From contig CBFHAI010000026.1 in assembly GCA_965653565.1 (NCBI GenBank), positions 1 to 63,156 of the forward strand: a stretch of DNA of 63,156 nt, read 5' to 3'. Both the position numbers and the translations under genes were made by a program. This document shows positions 52,681 through 61,633 of this stretch, piece after piece. Every line of letters begins with the position of its first letter. Within the stretch, counting starts at the first letter, position 1. The notes below the pieces were generated by a model. That model was not told the DNA's origin. It ran no database searches and saw nothing but the letters and a program-made list of their open reading frames with translations. This stretch comes from JALCLA01 sp965653565 (GTDB taxonomy: Bacteria; Pseudomonadota; Gammaproteobacteria; Xanthomonadales; Xanthomonadaceae).

Positions 52681-53871
52681 CTAGCCGCCCTCGCCCGCCG
52701 CGTGGCGCGCGAACAGTTGCTTGAGCGGCGCGATGCGGTTGACCAGGCCGAGCGCCGGGCCGCGCAGCAGCGTGGGCACGAAGGCGGCGTTCGAGAACAG
52801 CCGGTTGAGGCCATCGAAGGTGCGCGCGGCGAGCGCGTTGTCGCTGCGGCGCGCGCGTTCGTAGCGGCGCAGCAGTTGCGCGGCGCCGAGGTCGCGGCCG
52901 TTGCTGCGTGCGGCGGCGATCAGATCGCGCAATTCACGCACATCCTGCAGGCCGAGATTCACGCCTTGCCCGGCCAGCGGATGCACGACGTGCGCCGCGT
53001 CGCCGATCAGCACCAGACGTCCCGCGACGTAACGCTTCGCCAGCTGCATGCGCAGCGGAAAAGCGGCGCGCGGCGATGCACAGGTCATCTCGCCCAGCCG
53101 CGCGTCGAAGGCGCGCGTCAATTCGTTCGCGAAAGCCGCGTCGTCGAGCGCGAGCAGGCGATCGGCCTCGGCATCGGAAACCGTCCACACGATCGATGAA
53201 AGCCCGTCGGCGAAAGGCAATACCGCAAGCGGGCCGCCAGGCAGGAAACGCTGCCACGCGGTGCTCGCATGCGGCTTTTCGGAGCGGATGAAACCGACGA
53301 TGCCGCGCTGCGCGTAGTCGTGCAGCGTCGTTTCGATGCCGGCCAGTCGGCGCAACGGCGACGCTGCGCCGTCGGCGGCGATGACGAGGCGCGCGGTGAG
53401 GCGATCGCCATCGTCGAGATCGAGCGAAACATCGCTGTCACCCGGCTCGACGCCGGTGACGCTGGCCGGGCAGCGCAGACTCAGATTCGATTCGCGTTGC
53501 AGCGCCTGCCACAGCGCGTGCTGGATCGCGCCCTGTTCGGCGATGCAACCGAGCGTGTCAGCACCGGTGTCGGTGGCGCGGAAATGCAATTCGTCGTTGC
53601 CGCCGGCATCCCATACGCGCATTTCGCGATACGGTTCGGCGCGCGCGGCGCGGATCGCGTCCCACACGCCGAGGTCGCGCAGCAGCCGCACCGACGCCGG
53701 CGCGATGGCAAAGACGCGAAGATCCGGAGCGTCCTCCCGCTTCCATTCGCGCGGCGCGTTCGTTTCCACCAAGGCCACGCGCAGGCCGGCGCGAGCCAGT
53801 GCCAGCGCTGCGGCGGAACCGACCACACCGGCGCCGACCACGATCGCATCGAGCACGGCGCGCCGGCTCAC
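52681..53871 (-). CDS. FAD-dependent ubiquinone-biosynthesis hydroxylase (UbiI/UbiF type)
   Basis: A 396-residue flavoprotein monooxygenase of the UbiH/COQ6 family, hydroxylating the quinone ring during ubiquinone synthesis. It has an N-terminal GxGxxG (VVGAGVVGSAAA), a DG motif (VIAADGAASPLRRL) and the family signature LIGDAAHVVHPLAGQGVNLGLQD. The GTG start at 53871 overlaps the stop of the paralogous gene upstream (GTGA). Which ring position it hydroxylates cannot be told. Confidence 0.88.
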   Translation of the reverse strand: MSRRAVLDAIVVGAGVVGSAAALALARAGLRVALVETNAPREWKREDAPDLRVFAIAPASVRLLRDLGVWDAIRAARAEPYREMRVWDAGGNDELHFRATDTGADTLGCIAEQGAIQHALWQALQRESNLSLRCPASVTGVEPGDSDVSLDLDDGDRLTARLVIAADGAASPLRRLAGIETTLHDYAQRGIVGFIRSEKPHASTAWQRFLPGGPLAVLPFADGLSSIVWTVSDAEADRLLALDDAAFANELTRAFDARLGEMTCASPRAAFPLRMQLAKRYVAGRLVLIGDAAHVVHPLAGQGVNLGLQDVRELRDLIAAARSNGRDLGAAQLLRRYERARRSDNALAARTFDGLNRLFSNAAFVPTLLRGPALGLVNRIAPLKQLFARHAAGEGG

Positions 53872-55130
53872 GCGGCACCTCCGCGCGCCAGCGCCGGGAC
53901 GTCGCCGCGAAAACCCATCGCACCCGAAGCCAGGCCCTGCGCGAGGCCGGGAACGCTTTCGAGCGCGAGGAAACCGAGCGAACGCAGCGCACGCAAGGTG
54001 CGCGAGCGGTTGGCGAACACGCGCACCAGGCCATCGCTGAATTCGAGCGTTTCGTTGCGATCGGCCTGACGGCGTTGCGCGTGGCGCGCGAGGACGTCCG
54101 CGTCGCCCGGGTCGCGGCCTTCGCGCAGCGCCGCGGTGAGTTCTTCGGCCAGCGTCAACGCGTCGCGCAGGCCCAAATTGAAACCCTGGGCGCCGATCGG
54201 ATGCAGCGTCTGCGCCGCGTTGCCGATCAACACGGCGCGCGGTGCGACCAGTGTCTCGGCGCAAACCTGGTGCAGCGGATAGCTGCTGCGCTTGCCGACG
54301 CGCTGCAATCGGCCGAGCCGCCAGCCGAAACGTTGTTGCAGGAAATCGCGGTAGGCGTCGTCGTCGTAGCCGGCGATTTCGGCCGCGGCGTCGCTGCTCA
54401 CGGTGCAGATGCTGCCCGCGCGATTCGCACCGAGCGGCAGCATCGCCACTGGACCCGAGTCGGTGAAACGTTCGTAAGCGATCTGCTGCAACGGACGTTC
54501 GGTCTGCACCGTCGCGACGAACAAAGTCTGGCGGTAGTCCTCGCGTTTTGCGCCGATGCCGAGCAGCGAGCGCACTTGCGATTCCGTTCCGTCGGCGCCG
54601 ACGATCACGCGCGCGGCGATGCGCAACTCGCCGTCCGGCGTCTGCAATGACGCGACAACACGATCGTCCGTAGTCTCGATCGCAATCAAACGCGCCGGCC
54701 TGAATCGCCGCAACGAGCGCAATTGCGCGAGCCGCGCTTCCAGCGCCGCGCCCAGCTCGCGCGCCACGACCACCGAGCCGAACGAATCGATCCCCTGCGC
54801 CGCCGCATCGAGCCGCACCGCGCCGAAATCGCCGCGGCTGCTGACATGGATGCGCTCGATCGCGCTCGGCGGCGACGCCAGGTGCGCCCAGACGCCGAGC
54901 GCGGTGAGCGCATTGCGGCTGGCGCGTGCCAGCGCGAGGTTGCGTTCGTCGAAACTCGGCGCGGCCTGTGCCTGGCCCGCAGTCGCTTCGGCCAGGCCGA
55001 CGGTGAGGCCGCTGTCCTCGAGCGCGCAGGCCAGGCTCGAGCCGACGAGGCCGCCGCCGACGATCAGTACATCGAAGCGCGGCACATCGAATGCCGGCGC
55101 GGTGGCGGCTCGGTCGGGGGAGTCGGTCAT
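53868..55130 (-). CDS. ubiH: 2-octaprenyl-6-methoxyphenol hydroxylase UbiH
   Basis: A 420-residue flavin monooxygenase paralogous to the next gene. It has an N-terminal LIVGGGLVGSSLA, the DG motif VIVGADGTESQVRSL and LIGNAAQTLHPIGAQGFNLGLRD; the GNAAQTLHPIAGQGFNLGLRD form is typical of UbiH. It is first in a two-gene operon with a 4-nt overlap. The usual upstream pepP is absent. Confidence 0.88.
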   Translation of the reverse strand: MTDSPDRAATAPAFDVPRFDVLIVGGGLVGSSLACALEDSGLTVGLAEATAGQAQAAPSFDERNLALARASRNALTALGVWAHLASPPSAIERIHVSSRGDFGAVRLDAAAQGIDSFGSVVVARELGAALEARLAQLRSLRRFRPARLIAIETTDDRVVASLQTPDGELRIAARVIVGADGTESQVRSLLGIGAKREDYRQTLFVATVQTERPLQQIAYERFTDSGPVAMLPLGANRAGSICTVSSDAAAEIAGYDDDAYRDFLQQRFGWRLGRLQRVGKRSSYPLHQVCAETLVAPRAVLIGNAAQTLHPIGAQGFNLGLRDALTLAEELTAALREGRDPGDADVLARHAQRRQADRNETLEFSDGLVRVFANRSRTLRALRSLGFLALESVPGLAQGLASGAMGFRGDVPALARGGAA

Positions 55131-55213
55131 GCGGGCATCCTGCCGTCCTCGGCGTGAGGGCTTTGCGTTAGACTTCGCAGTCTAAAGGCGCCTTTCGTCC
55201 GGAGCACGTTTTC

Positions 55214-55807
55214 ATGCCGCAGTCCCCGACCTCGACCCAGTCCAACGTCGCCAATCCCGGTCCGTGGGTATTGAGCGCGATGATTTTCGTCGCCGCCCTC
55301 ACCCGCCTGCTGCCGCATCCGCCGAATTTCTCGCCGGTGGAGGCGGTCGCGCTGTTCGGCGGCGCCTATTTCGCGAGCCGCTGGCTGGCGATCGCGGTCC
55401 CGCTGGTGGCGATGTTGCTGTCGGACCTGGCGCTCGGTCTGGTCAATGGCGGCATCTATCTGGATTACTTCGTCAGCGCGCATTTCCTCGCGATTTACGG
55501 CTGCATCGCGCTGTCGACCGTGCTCGGCTTCGGCCTGCGCGGCAAGGTCAGCGGTGCGCGCGTCGCCGGTTACGGATTGATCGGTTCGGTGCTGTTCTTC
55601 CTGCTCACCAACTTCGCCGTGTGGGCGACGGCGCAGCCGCTCGGCGGCCACACCGCGTGTTCGATCGGCCTGGGCAGCTGCTATGTCGCCGGCCTGCCGT
55701 TCTTCCAGTGGACGCTGCTCGGCACGCTGTTCTATTCGGGCCTGCTGTTCGGCGGCTTCGCGCTGCTGCGCCAGCGCGTGCCGCAACTGCGCGCGCAGAC
55801 GGTCTGA
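55214..55807 (+). CDS. DUF6580 family integral membrane protein
   Basis: A 197-residue protein with about five transmembrane segments and a conserved LTRLLPHPPNFSPVEAVALFGG start, typical of DUF6580. The layout resembles the S component of ECF-type vitamin transporters. The next gene, 17 bp downstream, is a corrinoid adenosyltransferase, which makes a role in cobalamin/corrinoid uptake plausible (inference). Confidence 0.8.
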   Translation: MPQSPTSTQSNVANPGPWVLSAMIFVAALTRLLPHPPNFSPVEAVALFGGAYFASRWLAIAVPLVAMLLSDLALGLVNGGIYLDYFVSAHFLAIYGCIALSTVLGFGLRGKVSGARVAGYGLIGSVLFFLLTNFAVWATAQPLGGHTACSIGLGSCYVAGLPFFQWTLLGTLFYSGLLFGGFALLRQRVPQLRAQTV

Positions 55808-55824
55808 TCGCAGCGGCGCCGGCC

Positions 55825-56379
55825 GTGGGCAACCGTCTTTCGAAGATCTACACGCGCACCGGCGACGACGGCAGTACCGGCCTGGGCGACGGCACGCGCG
55901 TGGCGAAGGATTCCGCGCGCGTCGCGGCCTACGGCACGGTCGACGAAGCCAATTCGGCGATCGGCGTGGTGCTGGCGCAAACGCTGCCGGATGAGGTGCG
56001 TAGCGATCTGGTCGCGATCCAGCATCAGCTGTTCGACCTGGGCGGCGAGCTTTGCATTCCCGGCCACGCGGCGATCTTCGATGCCGATGTCGATCGCCTC
56101 GAACACACGCTCGATCGCTACAACGCCAACCTGCCGCCGCTGAAGGATTTCATCCTGCCCGGCGGCGGCGCCGCGGCTTCGTTCTGCCATCTCGCGCGCA
56201 CCGTCTGCCGGCGCGCCGAGCGCGAAACGGTGACGCTGGCGCGCACCGAACCGGTGCGGCAAGAAGCAGTCCGCTATCTCAACCGCCTTTCGGATCTGTT
56301 GTTCGTGCTCGCGCGCGTGCTCGCGCGCAGCTCCGGACACGGCGAAGTACTGTGGAAACACGAGCGCCGCCAGGGCTAG
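55825..56379 (+). CDS. Cob(I)alamin adenosyltransferase, PduO type
   Basis: A 184-residue five-helix bundle enzyme that transfers the adenosyl group of ATP to cob(I)alamin. Signatures: KIYTRTGDDGSTGLGDG (ATP site), AYGTVDEANSAIG, FILPGGGAAASFCHLARTVCRRAER and YLNRLSDLLFVLAR. The GTG start (MGNRLSKIYT) fits the family. It is cotranscribed with the DUF6580 gene. Confidence 0.92.
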   Translation: MGNRLSKIYTRTGDDGSTGLGDGTRVAKDSARVAAYGTVDEANSAIGVVLAQTLPDEVRSDLVAIQHQLFDLGGELCIPGHAAIFDADVDRLEHTLDRYNANLPPLKDFILPGGGAAASFCHLARTVCRRAERETVTLARTEPVRQEAVRYLNRLSDLLFVLARVLARSSGHGEVLWKHERRQG

Positions 56380-56384
56380 AGCGC

Positions 56385-57302
56385 GTGCGCCTCTACACCC
56401 ACCCGGTGTGCCTGCGCCACAGCGGCGGCGCCGGGCATCCGGAATCGCCAGCGCGGCTCGCGGCGGTGATCGAAGCGCTCGATGCCGCCGCCCTGCCCGG
56501 CCTCGAATGGCGCGAAGCCCCCACCGCCACACGCGCGCAGCTACGCCGCGTGCATGCCGAATCGTTGCTGGCGCAGGTGCTCGATGTACCGGTCGACGAA
56601 CCGCGCCGGCTCGATCCGGACACCGCGATGAACCGCGATTCGGCCGAAGCCGCGTTGCGCGCCGCCGGCGCGGTGTGCGCGGCGGTCGACGATGTGATGC
56701 GGCGCGAAACCACGCGCGCGTTCTGCGCCGTGCGTCCGCCCGGGCATCATGCGACGCCGGCGCAGGCGATGGGTTTCTGCCTGTTCAATTCGATCGCCGT
56801 CGGCGCCGCGCATGCCATCACCGCGCATCGGCTCGAGCGCGTGGCCGTGATCGACTTCGACGTGCATCACGGCAACGGCACACAGGATATTTTCTGGGAC
56901 GATGGGCGCGTGATGTACGTGTCGTCGCACCAGCGCGGCCTGTATCCGGGCACCGGCCTGCCGGACGAACGCGGCCGCGGCAACATCCTCAACGCACCGT
57001 TGCCGGAAGGCAGCGGTGGTGCGATTTTCCGGCGCGCGTGGAGCGAACGCCTGCTGCCGGAAATCGATGCGTTCAAACCGCAACTGGTGATGATCTCGGC
57101 CGGTTTCGACGCGCACCGGCTCGATCCGCTCGCCGGCCTGATGCTGGAAGCCGACGACTACGCCTGGCTCAGCGGCGAACTGGTCGCGCTCGCCGAACGC
57201 CACGCACAGGGCCGCATCGTGTCCGCGCTCGAAGGCGGCTACAGCCTGACGGCGCTGCGCGAATGCAGTGTCGCGCATGTGCGGGCGTTGCTCGGCGGCT
57301 GA
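56385..57302 (+). CDS. Histone deacetylase-like (AcuC/APAH family) amidohydrolase
   Basis: A 305-residue zinc-dependent deacetylase. Active-site segments: RPPGHHATPAQAMGFC (tandem catalytic His), AVIDFDVHHGNGTQDIF (Asp/His zinc ligands), MISAGFDAH (second Asp) and LEGGYSL. The substrate in bacteria is often an acetylpolyamine or acetyl-protein; it is unknown here. The GTG start is 5 bp after the previous stop. Confidence 0.9.
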   Translation: MRLYTHPVCLRHSGGAGHPESPARLAAVIEALDAAALPGLEWREAPTATRAQLRRVHAESLLAQVLDVPVDEPRRLDPDTAMNRDSAEAALRAAGAVCAAVDDVMRRETTRAFCAVRPPGHHATPAQAMGFCLFNSIAVGAAHAITAHRLERVAVIDFDVHHGNGTQDIFWDDGRVMYVSSHQRGLYPGTGLPDERGRGNILNAPLPEGSGGAIFRRAWSERLLPEIDAFKPQLVMISAGFDAHRLDPLAGLMLEADDYAWLSGELVALAERHAQGRIVSALEGGYSLTALRECSVAHVRALLGG

Positions 57303-57338
57303 GCGGCTGCGCCTCGGCGGCGGCGGCTTGTGAGGTAT

Positions 57339-57388
57339 CGGGAATGGGGAATCGGGAGAAAGCCTTCGACGCTTTCTCCCGATTCCCG
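57339..57388. repeat. Perfect 17-bp inverted repeat of the GGGAATCGGG type
   Basis: Arms 57347-57363 and 57371-57387 (GGGAATCGGGAGAAAGC and its complement) are separated by CTTCGAC. It belongs to the same family as the array after oxyR. It lies between the HDAC-like gene and amgK and may terminate the former. Confidence 0.75.
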
Positions 57389-57455
57389 GCTCGCACGCGA
57401 ATGAAGCCGGCAGCCGCGCGGTAAACTGCGCCCTCTCCAACGACCCGAGCAACAC

Positions 57456-58457
57456 GTGACGCCCAACCGCGAAACCCTTCGCCTGCAATGGACCCGCGCC
57501 GCGCTCGGCGACGACACGCTGACCCTGGTGCCCGCCTCGAGCGATGCGAGTTTCCGCAGCTATTGGCGCACGGTCGGCACCGATCCGACCTGGATCGTGA
57601 TGGATGCGCCCCCGGAACTCGAAGACGTGCGGCCGTGGATCGATATCGCGCACCGCCTGCGCGCCGCCGGGCTGCACGCACCCGACGTGCGCGCGCAGGA
57701 CATCGACAACGGCTTCCTGTTGATCTCGGATCTGGGCACGCGATTGTTGCTGCCGTCGCTCAACGAAGACACCGTCGATGCGTTGTACGAGCAGGCACTC
57801 GATGCGCTGACGCTGCTCGCCACCCGTGTCGACACCGCCGGACTGCCGCCGTACGACGAAGCGCGGCTGGTGACGGAAATGGAGCTGATGCCGACCTGGT
57901 TCCTGCAGCGCCATCTGGGTTACACGCCCGAATGCGAAGAGTGGGACGTGATCGAATCGGCGTTCCGTGCGCTGATCGTCAACGCCGACGCACAGCCGCG
58001 CGTTTTCGTGCATCGCGACTTCCACTCGCGCAATCTGCTGCTGCCCACGCGCGACGATGCCGGCCCCGGCATCATCGATTTCCAGGACGCGGTGCGCGGG
58101 CCGATCACCTACGACGCGGTATCGCTGCTGCGCGATTGCTACATCGTGTGGCCGGATGAACGCGTTTATGCGTGGCTCGAAACGTTCCGCACCAAGCTTG
58201 CGAGCGAAGGCATCGAAATCGATGCAGGAAAATTCCGCCGCTGGTTCGATCTGATGGGCGTGCAGCGGCATCTGAAGGTGCTCGGCATCTTCTGCCGCCT
58301 GTGGTATCGCGACGGCAAGGCCGGCTACCTCGCGGACCTGCCGCGCGTGTGGGCCTACGTGCGCGAAGTCGGCAGCCGCTACGAAGAGATCGCGCCGCTG
58401 GTCGCGCTGCTCGAAGCGCGCATCGGCGAGCGCAATCTCGCGCTGCCGGCCGCATGA
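57456..58457 (+). CDS. amgK: N-acetylmuramate/N-acetylglucosamine anomeric kinase AmgK
   Basis: A 333-residue protein kinase-like phosphotransferase (APH fold). The catalytic loop VHRDFHSRNLLL and metal-binding IIDFQDA are intact. With MurU it forms the cell-wall recycling bypass of de novo UDP-MurNAc synthesis, which can lower fosfomycin sensitivity. The start is a GTG at 57456. Its stop overlaps the murU start (ATGA), which supports the naming. Confidence 0.9.
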   Translation: MTPNRETLRLQWTRAALGDDTLTLVPASSDASFRSYWRTVGTDPTWIVMDAPPELEDVRPWIDIAHRLRAAGLHAPDVRAQDIDNGFLLISDLGTRLLLPSLNEDTVDALYEQALDALTLLATRVDTAGLPPYDEARLVTEMELMPTWFLQRHLGYTPECEEWDVIESAFRALIVNADAQPRVFVHRDFHSRNLLLPTRDDAGPGIIDFQDAVRGPITYDAVSLLRDCYIVWPDERVYAWLETFRTKLASEGIEIDAGKFRRWFDLMGVQRHLKVLGIFCRLWYRDGKAGYLADLPRVWAYVREVGSRYEEIAPLVALLEARIGERNLALPAA

Positions 58458-59143
58458 AAGCGCTGATTTTCGCCGCCGGCCTGGGCGAGCGCATGCGTCC
58501 GCTGACCAATCACACGCCCAAGCCGCTGCTCGAAGTGGGTGGGCGCGCGTTGATCGTTCGGCATCTGGAGAAACTCGCGCAGTGCGGCGTGCGCGATGTC
58601 GTCGTCAACACCTCGTGGCTGGCCGAACAATTTCCGGCAGCGCTCGGCGACGGCTCGCGCTGGGGCCTGCGCATCGTCTATTCGTACGAAGGCGGCATAC
58701 CGCTCGAAACCGGCGGCGGCATGCTCAACGCGCTGCCGCTGCTGGGCGACGAACCCTTCATGCTGATCAATGGCGACGTGTGGACCGACTACGATTTCGC
58801 GCGTCTGCGCGAACCGGTGGGCATGGCACATCTGGTGATGGTCGACGTGCCGCCGCAAGCCACGGCCGGCGATTTCGCGCTCGATGCGCAGGGCTTGTTG
58901 CATTCGACCGGCGAACCCAAGCTCACCTATTCGGGTGTCGGTGTCTTTCGCCCGCAGATTTTTGCGAACTGGCGCGACAGCGTCGAGGATTCGGCAAAAA
59001 CCCGCGCTTCGCAGCCGCGTTTTCAACTCGCTCCGATCCTGCGCGCACAGATGGCACGCCGCGCGGTGACGGGCGAGCACCACGCCGGCGCCTGGACCGA
59101 CGTCGGCACGCCGGAGCGCCTGGAGCAATTGCGGAAACGTTGA
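58454..59143 (+). CDS. murU: N-acetylmuramate-1-phosphate uridylyltransferase MurU
   Basis: A 229-residue nucleotidyltransferase of the sugar-phosphate type. The nucleotide-binding signature is FAAGLGERMRPLTNHTPKPL, with LINGDVWTDYD (metal Asp) and GVGVFRP further on. The gene partner AmgK supplies MurNAc-1-phosphate, which this enzyme turns into UDP-MurNAc. Confidence 0.92.
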   Translation: MKALIFAAGLGERMRPLTNHTPKPLLEVGGRALIVRHLEKLAQCGVRDVVVNTSWLAEQFPAALGDGSRWGLRIVYSYEGGIPLETGGGMLNALPLLGDEPFMLINGDVWTDYDFARLREPVGMAHLVMVDVPPQATAGDFALDAQGLLHSTGEPKLTYSGVGVFRPQIFANWRDSVEDSAKTRASQPRFQLAPILRAQMARRAVTGEHHAGAWTDVGTPERLEQLRKR

Positions 59144-59164
59144 AGATACGCCGCCAAAACGCGG

Positions 59165-59863
59165 CTATCGCGGCTCCGGTCCGATCAACCCGCGCAAGAA
59201 AGGCACCGTGACGCGACGTTGCGCGGCCAGCGAGGCGCGGTCGAGCTGGTCGAGCAGCGCGGTCAGCGAAGCCAGATCGCGGCCGACGTGGCGGAAGACG
59301 TAGTCGAGCACCGCGTCGTCGAAGATCAAGCCGCGCACTTCGGCGCGGCGGCGCAGCAGTTCGCGGCGGTCGGTTTCGTCGAGGGCACGGAGCGGCAGCT
59401 GCGTGCATTGCGCCAGGCGCGAGCGCAGATCGGGCAGCACCAGATCGAGCGTCGCCGGCGTAGCGCGCGCGGCGTAGAGCACGACGCTGCCGGCGGCGCG
59501 CGCGCGATTGTGGAAATCGAACAGCGCGACTTCGTCGTCGCGATCGCCGGCGCTCGCCTCGAGGCCGTCGAGCGCGATCAGATCGGCCAGGTCCTGCATC
59601 GTCAGCAGATCGCGCAAATGGCCGCGCGCATGCGCCAGCGGCAGATACGCCGCGCGCCGTCCGGCTTCGCTGGCGGCGGCCGAGGCGGCGAGCAGCAGAT
59701 GCGTTTTTCCGCTCGCCGCAGGTCCCGACAGGAAGATCCAATCGTGCTGCTCGCCGCGTGCCGAGGCGCCGATCATCTCGACCGCCAGCGGCGCGCCGAT
59801 GAAGGTGACCAAGCGCTGGTCGGGCGGGTAGCGCAGCGCCAGCGGCAGTTGCGGATTGCTCAC
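59165..59863 (-). CDS. hda: DnaA regulatory inactivator Hda
   Basis: A 232-residue AAA+ protein homologous to the DnaA ATPase core, which promotes ATP-DnaA hydrolysis with the DNA-loaded sliding clamp. The N-terminal clamp-binding box is QLPLAL (residues 5-10). The Walker A motif is GPAASGKTHLL and Walker B is LIALDGLE. GTG start (GTGA) overlapping the permease gene stop. The length is typical of Hda. Confidence 0.9.
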   Translation of the reverse strand: MSNPQLPLALRYPPDQRLVTFIGAPLAVEMIGASARGEQHDWIFLSGPAASGKTHLLLAASAAASEAGRRAAYLPLAHARGHLRDLLTMQDLADLIALDGLEASAGDRDDEVALFDFHNRARAAGSVVLYAARATPATLDLVLPDLRSRLAQCTQLPLRALDETDRRELLRRRAEVRGLIFDDAVLDYVFRHVGRDLASLTALLDQLDRASLAAQRRVTVPFLRGLIGPEPR

Positions 59864-61071
59864 TGACGCGGCGGTTCGACAGCCGCAGGAGGAGCGACGA
59901 CCACCGCAGTTTCACTGCGCACTTGCGCGGTGTCGCCCATCGCGGCCGCGGCAGCGAGCGCACTGTCGGATTCGGCCATCGGCGGCGGCGCTTGCGTGCT
60001 TCGCGCGGACTCGGTGGCGACTTCCGCGCCGTACAGACGGCTCGCGGTGTAGCGCTGATGCAGATAGCGCAGCACCACCATCGCCACCGCTGCCACCGGC
60101 AGCGCGAGCAGCACGCCGAGGAAGCCGAACAACTGCCCGCCGGCCATGATCGCGAAGATCACCGCCACCGGATGCAGGCCGATGCGATCGCCGACCAGCC
60201 ACGGCGTGAGCACGAAACCTTCCAGCGTCTGGCCGACCGCGAACACGCCGACCACCAGCACCAGGTGCAACCAGTCGCCATGCTGCACCAGCGCCGCCAC
60301 GATGCTCGCCGCCAGGCCGACGAAGACGCCCAGATACGGCACGAAGCTCACCAGTCCGGCGAGCATGCCGATCAACAGCGCCAGGTCGATGCCGGCCGCC
60401 CACAGTCCGAGCGTGTAGATCGTGCCGAGCGCCAGCATCACGCTGAGCTGGCCGCGCAAAAAGGCACCGAGCACGCTGTCGGATTCGTTCGCCAGCCGCG
60501 ACACGGTGGGCTCCACCGCGCGCGGCAGCAGGCTGCGCACATTGGCGACCAGCACGTCCCAATCGCGCAGCAGATAGAACGTCACCACCGGAATCAGCAA
60601 GATGTTGGCGACCCAGCCGAGCACCGCGAGCCCGGATTTCGACAGGCCGCCGAGCACCGTCGCCGCCACGCCGCCGGCCTGCTTCCAGTAATTGCGGATC
60701 ATCTCCGGCAGGCTGGCCGGATCGAACTCGGCGCGCACGCCGAACTTGTCCTCGACCCACGGCAGCACGGTGGTGCGGAACCAGTCGAGATAGCGCGGCA
60801 GCTGTTCGATGAAATCGCTGATCTGGCGTTCGAGCATCGGGATCAGCAGCAACACCACGCCGACGATCGCCAGCGTCATCAGCGAGAACACCACGCACAC
60901 CGCGGCGGTGCGCGACAATCGCCAGCGTTCGAGGCGATCGACCAGCGGATCGCCGAGATAGGCCAGCAGGGCCGACACCGCGAACGGCGTGAGCACCGGC
61001 GCCAGCAGCCAGAGCAGGAAGCCGAGCAGCACCGTCAGCGCCAGCAACTGCCATTTTTGCGTGTCGCTCAT
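59860..61071 (-). CDS. AI-2E family (PerM/YdgG-like) transporter
   Basis: A 403-residue membrane protein with about eight transmembrane helices and a central cytoplasmic/periplasmic loop (about 70-150). Conserved family motifs include FVPYLGVFVG and GDRIGLHPVAVIFAIMAGG. The C-terminal ~50 residues are an Ala/Pro-rich tail. This gene is commonly found upstream of hda. The substrate is not established. Confidence 0.88.
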   Translation of the reverse strand: MSDTQKWQLLALTVLLGFLLWLLAPVLTPFAVSALLAYLGDPLVDRLERWRLSRTAAVCVVFSLMTLAIVGVVLLLIPMLERQISDFIEQLPRYLDWFRTTVLPWVEDKFGVRAEFDPASLPEMIRNYWKQAGGVAATVLGGLSKSGLAVLGWVANILLIPVVTFYLLRDWDVLVANVRSLLPRAVEPTVSRLANESDSVLGAFLRGQLSVMLALGTIYTLGLWAAGIDLALLIGMLAGLVSFVPYLGVFVGLAASIVAALVQHGDWLHLVLVVGVFAVGQTLEGFVLTPWLVGDRIGLHPVAVIFAIMAGGQLFGFLGVLLALPVAAVAMVVLRYLHQRYTASRLYGAEVATESARSTQAPPPMAESDSALAAAAAMGDTAQVRSETAVVVAPPAAVEPPRQ

Positions 61072-61072
61072 G

Positions 61073-61633
61073 TCACGTGTCCCGTCGTTGCCAGTTGCGG
61101 CGCGCGCGCCGGCTCCATTCCCACACGTAGCCTGCGCCGCTCGCCACGGTGAGTGCGGCGACCGCGATCACGCAGGCCAGGTCGACCTGCGCATTGCCGA
61201 TGCCCAATTGCAGATCGAGCAGCACATACACGACGTAGGCCAGCTGCGCCGGTGACGTGAGCTTGCCGAGCAGCGAGGGCTGGCCCTCGACCGGGCCGAC
61301 CAGCACGCGATACGTCACGCCGCCGGCGACGATCACCAGATCGCGCGCCAGCACGATCCACAGCAGCGCATCGGGCATCGCATCGAGCAGGAACAGCCCG
61401 ACGAAGGCGACCGCGATCATCAATTTGTCGGCGATCGGATCGAGCAGGCTGCCCAGGTGACTTTGCCAGCGATAGCGGCGTGCGAGGAATCCGTCGAGCC
61501 AGTCGGTGGCGGCGGCCAGCACGACGATGCCGGCCGCCTGCAGCCAGTCGCGTTCGTGCAGCAGCCAGCCCAGCGCCGGAACCAGCGCGATGCGCAGCCC
61601 CGTGATCGCGTTCGGCAGTTGCCGCCAGGTCAT
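61073..61633 (-). CDS. CDP-alcohol phosphatidyltransferase (PgsA-like)
   Basis: A 186-residue membrane enzyme with the motif DWLDGFLARRYRWQ...GSLLDPIADK, that is D(x)2DG(x)2AR(x)8G(x)3D(x)3D, used to bind CDP-diacylglycerol and two metals. It most resembles phosphatidylglycerophosphate or cardiolipin-synthesis enzymes. The ATG at 61633 overlaps the DUF2066 stop (ATGA). Confidence 0.9.
   Translation of the reverse strand: MTWRQLPNAITGLRIALVPALGWLLHERDWLQAAGIVVLAAATDWLDGFLARRYRWQSHLGSLLDPIADKLMIAVAFVGLFLLDAMPDALLWIVLARDLVIVAGGVTYRVLVGPVEGQPSLLGKLTSPAQLAYVVYVLLDLQLGIGNAQVDLACVIAVAALTVASGAGYVWEWSRRARRNWQRRDT

Noticed and set aside
53558..54264. Upstream extension of the second hydroxylase gene
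   Set aside because: The extension is an Arg-rich reading of the ubiH 3' end; the flavoprotein starts at the GTG at 53871, just before the GxGxxG motif.
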